This document shows, in pieces, positions 5,430 to 12,276 of a stretch of 12,610 nt of DNA. The position numbers and the translations under genes were made by a program. Where the stretch lies: NCBI GenBank assembly GCA_944393295.1, contig CALXZR010000042.1, forward strand, positions 1 through 12,610, written 5' to 3'. The stretch comes from an uncultured Clostridia bacterium (GTDB taxonomy: Bacteria; Bacillota_A; Clostridia; TANB77; CAG-508). Numbering within the stretch: the first letter of the stretch is position 1; the number at the start of each line of letters is the position of its first letter. The notes under the pieces were generated by a model that did not search any database, was not told the DNA's origin, and saw only the letters and a list, made by a program, of their open reading frames with translations.

Positions 5430-6143
5430 ATGGATAATCAATTAATGAATATAAAAGAAAAGATAATTTTAGATGATGAATATAAGGATTGGATGAAAAA
5501 AATATCAAATATAGAAAATGAATTTGTAATATCTTCTAGTTTTAATAATCAAGTTGCACTTGATCATGGTATTGAGCACATGAATAGAGTAGCAAATAAT
5601 GTATATAGCTTATTAAAAGAATATAATTGTAGTAAAGATATTTGCATATTAGGTTATATAGCTGGTTTAGTTCATGATATAGGGATGATAAAAGGAAAAA
5701 AAGGGCATGCTGAAAATGGAGCAGAAATGTCAAAGTCATTTTTGAAAAAATTAGATTTTATAGATATTAGAGATATTCAGAAAATTGCAAATGCAATAAA
5801 AAATCATGGAAACGGAGGAAGAAATCCAGAAGAGATTACTTCATTTTTGACAATTTCAGATAAAGTAGATGTGTGTAAATCTCGTTTTTTAGGGGATGTA
5901 TCTCCAATTCAATATATAGAGAATTATACCATTAAGATAAATAATGGGGTTTTACAAATTAATTATAGAATGAATGATTTAAAAGGAAAAGAAGCATTAT
6001 ATACTATTCCAAAATCAATTGACATTCCCAAAAGATTAGGTAGTAATTTAGGAATGAAAGTTGAATTTTATATAAATGAAAGATGCGAGGAATTTAAAGA
6101 TAGAGAAGAGTATAAGGGTCAAATATACCAAAGAAAAGAATAA
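5430..6143 (+). CDS. HD-domain phosphohydrolase, second copy (237 aa)
   Basis: Candidate metal ligands are His50 (DHGIEHMNRV, 45-54), His82-Asp83 in GLVHDIGM, His93 in GHAENGAEM, His126 in IKNHGNGGR and Asp144 in TISDKVDV. The order H-HD-H-H-D matches the HD gene at 4094 motif by motif (HGIGH/HGIEH, THELISAE/GHAENGAE, EDHRASS/KNHGNGG, TADRT/ISDKV), so the two are homologous but well diverged. The NHGNGGRNPEE stretch recalls the HHE..DG.GYP region of HD-GYP cyclic-di-GMP phosphodiesterases but lacks the GYP itself, so I do not assign that activity. The C-terminal third (about 160-237) has no recognisable motif. It is probably a cytosolic metal-dependent phosphohydrolase of unknown substrate. 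Confidence 0.82.
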   Translation: MDNQLMNIKEKIILDDEYKDWMKKISNIENEFVISSSFNNQVALDHGIEHMNRVANNVYSLLKEYNCSKDICILGYIAGLVHDIGMIKGKKGHAENGAEMSKSFLKKLDFIDIRDIQKIANAIKNHGNGGRNPEEITSFLTISDKVDVCKSRFLGDVSPIQYIENYTIKINNGVLQINYRMNDLKGKEALYTIPKSIDIPKRLGSNLGMKVEFYINERCEEFKDREEYKGQIYQRKE

Positions 6144-6163
6144 TTTGCTTTAAAAGATTAAAA

Positions 6164-6271
6164 ATGAATTGTGATGTAACAAAACGTGAAAGTATAGAGG
6201 AAAAATTACAGGATATAGAATATCAATTATTAAGAAATAGAAATAGAATTAAAATTATTAGGAATTTTTGA
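6164..6271 (+). CDS. Small ORF of unknown function (35 aa), doubtful
   Basis: ATG to TGA encoding 35 residues, MNCDVTKRESIEEKLQDIEY and then a basic tail ending RNRNRIKIIRNF. It would form a single charged helix. There is no good RBS (only TAAAAGATTAAAA upstream) and no family is recognised. It may be a remnant of a larger gene or chance. Confidence 0.25.
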   Translation: MNCDVTKRESIEEKLQDIEYQLLRNRNRIKIIRNF

Positions 6272-6303
6272 AAGATAAATATATTTAGAAGGAAAATATA
6301 AAA

Positions 6304-6441
6304 ATGGACATAGAGTTAGTGAAAGATATATATAATTTGCATATCAAAGGATTTGAAGGGCTGGACTTTAATGTTATGCATAAAGACAATTATGAAATTG
6401 TTTACAGCAAAAATATAGTATATTATTATTCAAAAAGATAG
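6304..6441 (+). pseudogene. Truncated gene start, possibly an N-acetyltransferase-like N-terminus (45 aa)
   Basis: An ATG with a fair RBS (AGAAGGA, about 6287-6293) opens a 45-residue frame that starts MDIELVKDIYNLHIKGFEGL and ends YYSKR, with normal coding character throughout. It resembles the first 40-50 residues of small hypothetical or acetyltransferase-like proteins and stops with no recognisable domain. I infer a 3'-truncated gene; the family suggestion is weak. The 357-base gap 6144-6500 holds this, the doubtful ORF at 6164, and a poor promoter-like pair TTGATT (6445-6450)/TAGAAA (6468-6473). Confidence 0.35.
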
Positions 6442-6500
6442 TTTTTGATTTTGTAGATACCTAAAAATAGAAATAATAAATAAGAAAGGTCTGATGAATT

Positions 6501-7157
6501 ATGAAGATTACAAAATTTCCACAATCATGTTTACTAATTGAAACAAAGGAAAAGAAAATTTTAATAGATCCAGGAAATTTAAAATATAAAGAAGAATATT
6601 TTGAGATTTGGAATAATATAGATATTATTTTAATAACACATAAACATCCAGATCATTGTAATACTGAGATATTAGAAAAGTTAAATAAGAATATAATAAT
6701 ATATTCCACAAAAGAAGTTGCAGAAGCAAATAAAAGCTTAAAAATAAGTATTGTTAAAGAAAATGATATCATAGAATTAGATAATATAAAAATAGAAGTT
6801 GTTCATGCAATACATGGGTATCAACCGTTATTAAAAGGTGCGAAGGAAGTACATGAAAATGTAGGATATATTATCGATGATGGACAAAATAGATTATATA
6901 CAACAAGTGATACAATTTGCTTTAAAAATGATTATAAAACAGATATTTTATGTGTTCCTGTAACAGGATATGGACTAACTATGTCAGCATTTGAAGCGTC
7001 TTTATATGCCAAAGAAGTGGGAGCAGTGTTAACAATTCCAATTCATATGGATAATCCAGCATTTCCACCAAATTTTGATTTTATAAAAGAAATGTTTGAA
7101 AAGTATGAAGTTGAGTATGAGATATTAGAGAATGGTGAAAATATTGAAATTGAATAG
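6501..7157 (+). CDS. Metallo-beta-lactamase-fold hydrolase, UlaG/UPF0173-like (218 aa)
   Basis: Metallo-hydrolase with the HxHxDH motif THKHPDHC (His47, His49, Asp51, His52). Further ligand candidates are His105 (HAIHGY, 102-107), Asp137 (TTSDTI) and His182 (IPIHMD). The protein opens directly with the beta-lactamase-fold strands KITKFPQSCLLIE and KILIDPG. At 218 residues it is a bare fold without accessory domains, as in the UlaG (L-ascorbate-6-phosphate lactonase)/UPF0173 group. Substrates in this group are diverse (lactones, phosphodiesters, other esters), so I assign only the fold class. No ascorbate-utilisation genes are nearby, so the UlaG reaction itself is unlikely. The start at 6501 follows AGAAAGG (6483-6489). 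Confidence 0.85.
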   Translation: MKITKFPQSCLLIETKEKKILIDPGNLKYKEEYFEIWNNIDIILITHKHPDHCNTEILEKLNKNIIIYSTKEVAEANKSLKISIVKENDIIELDNIKIEVVHAIHGYQPLLKGAKEVHENVGYIIDDGQNRLYTTSDTICFKNDYKTDILCVPVTGYGLTMSAFEASLYAKEVGAVLTIPIHMDNPAFPPNFDFIKEMFEKYEVEYEILENGENIEIE

Positions 7158-7290
7158 AATCTATATTAGGAGCGAAAAGAACATAGCAGGAATATAAACA
7201 GTATTATATAGATATAATGGTTTTGAAAAAATTATACCCAATATTAGTGTTCATAATTTAGATTAAAATTGTAAATGAAAGAAAGAGAAA

Positions 7291-7893
7291 ATGATAATGA
7301 TTATAAATATTATATTTGATATTGGAGGGATAGTTTTAGAGTGGGGAAATAGACCGTTAAGAAGATTATTAAATAAAAAAACCGACTATGAAGTAAATAA
7401 GATATGTAAAATAATATATGGTGATAGTAGATTTAAAGAATGTATATTAGGAAACTTATCTCAATTTGAATATATGAAGCAACTTATTAGTGAAAATCCT
7501 AAATATTCAGATGATATAAAAAAAATATTGTCAGAAGAGTGTCAGGAAGAAGCGTTACCAGTTATTAAAGAAAATTTAGAGAAAATCTGCGAACTAAAAA
7601 ATAAAGGATATAACATATACTTTCTTTCAAATATAACAGATGTATCATACAGCTATTTAAATGATAAACTTAATATATTAAATATAGTAGATGGAGGAGT
7701 TTATTCTTGTAAAGAACATCTAAGAAAGCCAGACAAAGAGATTTTTGATATATTAATTAAAAGATTTGACTTAAATAAAAAAGAAACAATTTTTTTCGAT
7801 GATAGTCTAAAAAATGTTAAAGCAGGAAATGAATATGGAATAAAAAGTTATGTTTTTAATTCTATAAAAGATATAACGGAATTAGGATTATAA
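7291..7893 (+). CDS. HAD-family phosphatase with DxG motif I, YihX-like (200 aa)
   Basis: HAD-like hydrolase. Motif I is IIFDIGGIVLEW with nucleophile Asp10; the second Asp of the usual DxD is Gly12, as in the YihX/epoxide-hydrolase-N-terminal branch (FDLGNV/FDLGGV). Motif II is FLSNITD (Ser113, Asn114), motif III RKPDKEIF (Lys146) and motif IV IFFDDSLKNV (Asp170, Asp171). A helical cap lies at about residues 20-95. YihX is a sugar-phosphate phosphatase, so a small phosphorylated metabolite is the likely substrate, but specificity is not readable. The start is uncertain by two codons (ATG 7291 or 7297); only weak GAAAGAGAAA purines precede it. The downstream GNAT gene starts 16 bases after the stop, so they probably share a transcript. 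Confidence 0.85.
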   Translation: MIMIINIIFDIGGIVLEWGNRPLRRLLNKKTDYEVNKICKIIYGDSRFKECILGNLSQFEYMKQLISENPKYSDDIKKILSEECQEEALPVIKENLEKICELKNKGYNIYFLSNITDVSYSYLNDKLNILNIVDGGVYSCKEHLRKPDKEIFDILIKRFDLNKKETIFFDDSLKNVKAGNEYGIKSYVFNSIKDITELGL

Positions 7894-7908
7894 AAAAAGG
7901 AGAAAAAT

Positions 7909-8388
7909 ATGCTAGATGATGTTATATTAGAAAAAGCTACAGACAAAGATTTAGAATATATACAACAATTAAATAGAAAGCTATTTGTTAGAGAATTTGA
8001 AAAATATAATAAATTATTAAATATAGATTGGACTTTTGGAGAAAAAGGAACAGAATATTTTAAGAAACTTATACAAGACGAGTTTATTTATGTAGCAAAA
8101 ATTAATAATATTATTATAGGATATTTGGCAGGTAGTATTCATAATGTAAATGACTGTTTTACGGAAAAATTTGCAGAAATTGAAAATATGTACATAGAAA
8201 ATCAATATAGGAGATTAAAGATAGGTAGTAAATTAATTGCCAAATTTAAAGAATGGTGTAGGGAGAATAAAGTTGATTACATTAAGGTATCAGCATGGAG
8301 TCAAAACATAGAAGCAATAAGTTTTTATAAAAATAATGATTTTATTGATTATGAAAAAACATTAATATGTAAATTGAATGAAAAGTAA
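7909..8388 (+). CDS. GNAT-family N-acetyltransferase with altered CoA loop (159 aa)
   Basis: GNAT fold: N-terminal VILEKATDKDLEYIQQLNRK, a central strand FIYVAKINNIIIGYLAGS (59-76), motif A with IENMYIENQYRR and IGSKLIAKF (91-113), and the motif B strand VSAWSQNIEAISFYKNNDF (127-145), where N-x-A-xx-FY-x-xx-F is typical. The acetyl-CoA pyrophosphate loop, normally R/QxxGxG/A, reads YRRLKIGSKL: only the last Gly (106) is kept, and the positions usually filled by Gly are Arg and Lys. The enzyme may bind CoA in a modified way or be losing function. RBS AAGGAG lies just upstream of ATG 7909. The acetyl acceptor is unknown; such stand-alone GNATs act on small amines, antibiotics or protein N-termini. 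Confidence 0.85.
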   Translation: MLDDVILEKATDKDLEYIQQLNRKLFVREFEKYNKLLNIDWTFGEKGTEYFKKLIQDEFIYVAKINNIIIGYLAGSIHNVNDCFTEKFAEIENMYIENQYRRLKIGSKLIAKFKEWCRENKVDYIKVSAWSQNIEAISFYKNNDFIDYEKTLICKLNEK

Positions 8389-8424
8389 ATAAAAAATTAT
8401 TATCTTGTCATATAGGAGCATTAT

Positions 8425-9420
8425 ATGGAAAAGGAATTTAAAGATAGAATTAATTTGAATACAGATTTAAGTAATATTTCAAAACAAATATGTAGGCAAT
8501 ACAAGCTAGGCGATTATATTTCGGATTCAATTATTACAGTTGGATATGAGGATTTTAACTACAGGCTTGAAACATCAAAAGGAAAATATTGTGTAAAGAT
8601 ATTTAATAGGCAAAGATCAGATGAAGAATGTAAAAACTATATTGATAGAATAGAATTAGCTTCAAGCCTTAATATAAATACTCCCCAATTGTACAAAGTT
8701 GGTGAAAAAGGTGAATATGATATAAAATATAATAATGTAAAATATAGATTGTGTGTATTTGAGTATATAGATGGAGAAAGTTTTTTCGATTTAGGAATTA
8801 TACCGAATGAAGATGAGATAAGAGAAATAATAAGGCAAATGGCTATCATACATAAGGCAACTTTAAAGTCAGATTTTATTTATGATAAGTGGGCTATTAT
8901 AAACTTTGAACAAGAAATGAAAGAAAAAGCACAATATTTAAGTGAAGAGGATAGAAGTAGATTAAATAAATTATTAGATGAATTTAAAAAAATTGATATG
9001 AACAAATTACCAAAGGCTTTTGTCCATGGAGATATTATAAGTACAAATGTTATGAAAGATAATAATGATAAATTATGGATTATAGACTTTGCAGTATCAA
9101 ATCATCTTCCTAGAGTTATTGATTTAGCAGTAAGTGCTTGTAATTTATGTTTAGATGCAAACAGTAAAGAAGATACGACAAGAAAAACAAAAATGATATT
9201 AGATGAATATCAAAAATATAATAAATTAACAGATTATGAAAAAGAACAATTTCCGATATTTTTTGATATAGCAAATGCTATGGGGATTTTGCAAATTACT
9301 TATTTATCAACTTCAGGAGAAATATCAGAAGAAGATAAGTTTTGGTACGATGAAAGCGAAAAAGGCTTAGAATTTAGTGATGCTGATTTTTGGAAAGAAG
9401 TTTTAATTAAAACAAAGTAA
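8425..9420 (+). CDS. APH/choline-kinase-fold phosphotransferase (331 aa)
   Basis: Kinase-fold small-molecule phosphotransferase (PF01636 type: aminoglycoside phosphotransferases, homoserine kinase II, choline/fructosamine kinases). The glycine-poor nucleotide loop is VGYEDFNYRLET (39-50), the ATP Lys is Lys58 in YCVKIF, and the hinge is VFEYIDGES (111-119). The Brenner motif FVHGDIISTN (199-208) has catalytic Asp203 and Asn208, and the Mg-binding motif is IIDFAVS (219-225, Asp221). PRVIDLA (229-235) is the usual follow-on helix. Length and motif set are complete. Whether the substrate is an aminoglycoside or a metabolite cannot be told; the overall pattern (VGYEDFNYRLET) resembles metabolite kinases more than classical resistance enzymes. 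RBS AGGAG (8414-8418) lies 6 bases before the start and 36 bases separate it from the GNAT gene. Confidence 0.88.
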   Translation: MEKEFKDRINLNTDLSNISKQICRQYKLGDYISDSIITVGYEDFNYRLETSKGKYCVKIFNRQRSDEECKNYIDRIELASSLNINTPQLYKVGEKGEYDIKYNNVKYRLCVFEYIDGESFFDLGIIPNEDEIREIIRQMAIIHKATLKSDFIYDKWAIINFEQEMKEKAQYLSEEDRSRLNKLLDEFKKIDMNKLPKAFVHGDIISTNVMKDNNDKLWIIDFAVSNHLPRVIDLAVSACNLCLDANSKEDTTRKTKMILDEYQKYNKLTDYEKEQFPIFFDIANAMGILQITYLSTSGEISEEDKFWYDESEKGLEFSDADFWKEVLIKTK

Positions 9421-9564
9421 AGGTATTAATGATAATGAATTAAGTATAATAATTTATTTGACAAATAAGAAAATATTGAACAAAAGTGATGTGCTTTATT
9501 AGAAAAATTTAGTTTTGTTTAGGTATACTTGAAAATTATATGATTAAGTTATAAAAATATGAAT

Positions 9565-9570
9565 AAGGAG
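9565..9570 (+). promoter_or_regulatory. RBS that sets the HD start at 9577
   Basis: AAGGAG sits 6 bases before ATG 9577. The in-frame ATG at 9559 would place the RBS inside the coding sequence and has no RBS of its own. Confidence 0.8.
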
Positions 9571-9576
9571 AAAAAA

Positions 9577-10614
9577 ATGTCACAAAATTATACGGAACAA
9601 TTAAATGAAAATATAAAAGAATATTATTCAATATTGTCAGAAGATTTTCCAATGTTTTTAAATGATTATATTTATACTCCAGAAATGCAAAAATTAGATG
9701 GTATTAATCAAATATGTGGTGATTATTGGAGAAAAGAAAATATATATGAAGATATGTATTCAGTTTTAAAACATAGTGTAGGAGTAGCACTTATTATATG
9801 GAATTTTACACATGATAAAAAACAAACGGTAGCAGGTTTACTTCATGACATATCAAGTCCAGCTTTTAAACATTGTGTGGATTTTTTAAATGGTGATGCA
9901 GAAAAACAGGAATCAACAGAAGAACAAACATTAGATGTAATTAAGAACTCAAAAGAAATAATGAGTTTATTAGAAAGAGATAAAATAAAGATAGAAGAAG
10001 TAGCTGATTATAAAATTTATCCTGTCGCAGATAATGAAATTCCAAAATTATCTGCAGATAGATTAGAATATACATTTATGAATGGAGTTTATTATAAAAA
10101 AGTTTGGGATTTGCCAGAAATAAAAGAAATATATGAAGATATTCAAATTGCTAAAAATGAAGATGATATTTCTGAATTAGGATTTAAAACAATAGAAAAG
10201 GCTGAAAAATTTATAAATGGGGCAAGTGAGTTATGGCCTTTATGGATTAGTTCTAAAGATATAATAACAATGTATTTTTTTGCAGATATTATAGAAAAAA
10301 TGTATAAAAAAAAGTATATAACTACAAAAGATTTATATGAATTATCTGAGCAAGAAATAATAAAGATGATAAGAAATTGTCCAGATAAGGAAATTTCAAA
10401 TTTATTTAATAAATTTATGAACTGTAATAATTTTGTAGATTGTGAAAAATATAGAAAAGATAAGTTTTGTGTGAGTAGAAAAGTGAAAAGAAGATATATA
10501 AATCCAATTATAATTAATGGAACGAGAATATATGATGTTTCAAATGTATCAAAAGAAAAAATTGATAGTTATATAAATATGAAGATAAGTAAATATGCTT
10601 ATGTAGATATGTAG
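9577..10614 (+). CDS. Large HD-domain protein (345 aa)
   Basis: HD-superfamily phosphohydrolase, third in the window. Motif residues are His66 in YSVLKHSVGVA, His90-Asp91 in GLLHDISSP, His99 in FKHCVDF and Asp161 in LSADRLEY. This spacing resembles YfbR/dGTPase-like HD proteins, in which the LSADRLEY-type helix carries the last metal ligand. The region after residue about 170 is a long helical extension with scattered cysteines (C273, C289, C294, C303 region) but no regular zinc motif that I can assign. It is not closely similar to the HD genes at 4094 and 5430. The 156-base gap upstream contains an isolated TTGACA (9458-9463) and a TATACT (9524-9529) that do not form a spaced promoter; a promoter is likely but not identified. 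The substrate is unknown, perhaps a nucleotide. Confidence 0.8.
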   Translation: MSQNYTEQLNENIKEYYSILSEDFPMFLNDYIYTPEMQKLDGINQICGDYWRKENIYEDMYSVLKHSVGVALIIWNFTHDKKQTVAGLLHDISSPAFKHCVDFLNGDAEKQESTEEQTLDVIKNSKEIMSLLERDKIKIEEVADYKIYPVADNEIPKLSADRLEYTFMNGVYYKKVWDLPEIKEIYEDIQIAKNEDDISELGFKTIEKAEKFINGASELWPLWISSKDIITMYFFADIIEKMYKKKYITTKDLYELSEQEIIKMIRNCPDKEISNLFNKFMNCNNFVDCEKYRKDKFCVSRKVKRRYINPIIINGTRIYDVSNVSKEKIDSYINMKISKYAYVDM

Positions 10615-10684
10615 AATAGGAAATATAATAAAAGCAGATATATTAAAAATATGGGAAGAAATTATTAAATTATAGGAGGAATAT

Positions 10685-11131
10685 ATGGTAATTATTGCAG
10701 GCTGTTTTATAGTAAGGGATAATAAAATATTGATGGTAAAAGAAGCTAAGAAGCAATGTTATGGACAATGGAATTTTCCAGCAGGTCATGTGGAAGAAAA
10801 TGAATTAGTAACTGAAGCGGCAATAAGGGAAGTATGCGAAGAAACTGGGTGTAAAGTAAAGCTTACAGGTGTTTTACCAATAAGTACATTGATTTTAAAA
10901 GGAAAAGAAACTGTTATAGTTGTAAAATTTACGGCGGATATTTTAGATGAAAATATAAAATTTGATACAAAAGAGATATTAGATGTAAAGTGGATAGATA
11001 TTGAAGAAATAAAAAATATGACAAATCAGGAATTGAGAGAATATGATATGGCTATTCAAGATATTAAGGATTTTGAGGTTGGAAAAATATATCCTTTAGA
11101 GTTATTTAATAATGTTAAATATAATGGATAA
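10685..11131 (+). CDS. Nudix hydrolase 1 (148 aa)
   Basis: The full Nudix box GX5EX7REUXEEXGU is present at residues 34-56: Gly34, Glu40, Arg48-Glu49, Glu52-Glu53, Gly55, ending in Cys56 where a hydrophobic residue is usual. The upstream strand QWNFPAGHVE is typical. Nudix enzymes hydrolyse nucleoside diphosphates linked to another group (dNTPs, ADP-ribose, nucleotide sugars), using Mg held by the REXXEE helix. The box alone does not give the substrate. RBS AGGAGG (10674-10679) is strong. It starts 70 bases after the HD gene and 45 bases before the next Nudix gene, so the two Nudix genes and the hydrolase after them probably form one operon. Confidence 0.93.
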   Translation: MVIIAGCFIVRDNKILMVKEAKKQCYGQWNFPAGHVEENELVTEAAIREVCEETGCKVKLTGVLPISTLILKGKETVIVVKFTADILDENIKFDTKEILDVKWIDIEEIKNMTNQELREYDMAIQDIKDFEVGKIYPLELFNNVKYNG

Positions 11132-11176
11132 AAGAGTAAAAATAATTTTTTTATTTTGAATATATAGGAGAGATGA

Positions 11177-11662
11177 ATGGATAAACCAGTAAGAAAAGCG
11201 GTTAGATGCTATTTAATTAAAGATAATAAAGTAGTAGTAACTAAATATAAAGAAAGCAATAAAAAATCAGGGTATTATGAAATACCTGGAGGTAAAATAG
11301 AAGAAGGAGAGACATCAGAGCAAACAGCTATAAGAGAAATGAAAGAAGAAACAGGTCTTAATGTTAAAAATTTAAAATACAAGGGAAATATGATAATTGA
11401 ATATCCAAATAGAATATTTGATTTTAATGTGTTTTTATGCAATGAATATGAAGGAAAGCCACAAGAATTTGAAGAGAATACGTCAGAATGGATAGAAATT
11501 ACTGAGTTATTAAAAAAAGAAAAAATATTATCTCAAATAATGCTTTTAGATAGATTTTTTATAAAAGGATTGACTGATGAGAAATGTAATTTTAAAATGT
11601 ATATACAAGTAGATGATGAAGAAAATATTTTAGGTGTAAATTATAAATTGGAGGAGATATAA
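11177..11662 (+). CDS. Nudix hydrolase 2 (161 aa)
   Basis: A complete, canonical Nudix box at residues 39-61 (GKIEEGE...AIREMKEETGL): Gly39, Glu45, Arg53-Glu54, Glu57-Glu58, Gly60, Leu61. The preceding YYEIPGGK matches MutT-like proteins. About 40 residues follow the catalytic domain (from about 120) and include a short strand-rich tail, NFKMYIQVDDEENILGVNYK. It is not a close duplicate of the first Nudix gene: the two share only the family motif. RBS AGGAG (11166-11170) lies 6 bases before the ATG. The stop is immediately followed by the next ATG at 11663, whose RBS (GGAGGA) lies inside this gene's last codons, indicating translational coupling. Confidence 0.93.
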   Translation: MDKPVRKAVRCYLIKDNKVVVTKYKESNKKSGYYEIPGGKIEEGETSEQTAIREMKEETGLNVKNLKYKGNMIIEYPNRIFDFNVFLCNEYEGKPQEFEENTSEWIEITELLKKEKILSQIMLLDRFFIKGLTDEKCNFKMYIQVDDEENILGVNYKLEEI

Positions 11663-12214
11663 ATGGAGAATTATTTTATAATACATGGTTCATTTAGTAG
11701 TCCATATTCAAATTGGATAGGATGGCTACACGATTTTATAGAGGATGATGGGAAACAAGTATATGTGCCAAATTTTCCAATAGGAGTTGGATTTCAAAAT
11801 TATGAAAATTGGAGTAAATTACTTAAATATTATTTAGAGTTAGGATTAATAAATGAAAATACTACAATTATAGGACATAGTATAGCACCAGTATTTATAT
11901 CAAAGTTTCTAGCCCAAAATAAAATAAAAGTTAAAAAATTAATATTTGTATGTGGATTTAATAATTATCTAGGAATAAATGAAGAATATGATGCAGTTAA
12001 TAAATCCATGTATTTTGATAACTTAGAAGAGGTAAAACAATATGCAAATGAAATAATTTGTTTTTATTCAGATAATGATCCATATGTAAAATATGAAGTC
12101 GAAAAAGATTTTGCAGATAAAATCGCAACAGAACAAGTTTTTATTCCTAAAGCAGGACATATCAATAGCGAAAGTGGATATGATACTTTTGAAGATATAG
12201 TGAACTATATTTAA
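11663..12214 (+). CDS. RBBP9/YdeN-type serine hydrolase (183 aa)
   Basis: A compact alpha/beta hydrolase of the RBBP9/YdeN group. Visible parts are the opening strand and oxyanion segment NYFIIHGSFSSP (3-14), the nucleophile elbow IIGHSIAP with Ser73, the acid Asp139 in YSDNDPYV and the base His166 in KAGHINSE. The length of about 180 residues is normal for the group. The elbow is GHSIA rather than the common GHSLG, so the residue after the usual GxSxG position is Ala; similar changes occur in the group and need not abolish activity. The AGHIN plus E/G-rich sequence after the base is characteristic. It starts directly at the base after the preceding Nudix stop, so expression is coupled. The natural substrate is unknown (esterase or peptidase activity is reported for relatives). 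Confidence 0.88.
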   Translation: MENYFIIHGSFSSPYSNWIGWLHDFIEDDGKQVYVPNFPIGVGFQNYENWSKLLKYYLELGLINENTTIIGHSIAPVFISKFLAQNKIKVKKLIFVCGFNNYLGINEEYDAVNKSMYFDNLEEVKQYANEIICFYSDNDPYVKYEVEKDFADKIATEQVFIPKAGHINSESGYDTFEDIVNYI

Positions 12215-12276
12215 TAAACCAATTTTATTGTAGTGTGTTTAAAAGATAAATAAATAGGATGTATGGGGGGATTAAA

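Noticed and set aside
9458..9463. Perfect -35 box TTGACA upstream of the third HD gene
   Set aside because: No -10 box occurs at 16-18 bases (the position holds CAAAAG), and the TATACT at 9524-9529 is far too distant, so I do not call a promoter.
10607..10673. Open frame between the third HD gene and the first Nudix gene, reading RIGNIIKADILKIWEEIIKL
   Set aside because: It is only about 20 codons, with no start codon or RBS and no recognised family. It may be a remnant but cannot be supported.
11132..11165. AT-only inverted repeat (TAAAAATAATTTTTTTA) after the first Nudix gene as a terminator
   Set aside because: The stem has no G-C pairs, so it would be too weak for termination, and the next gene is only 45 bases away.
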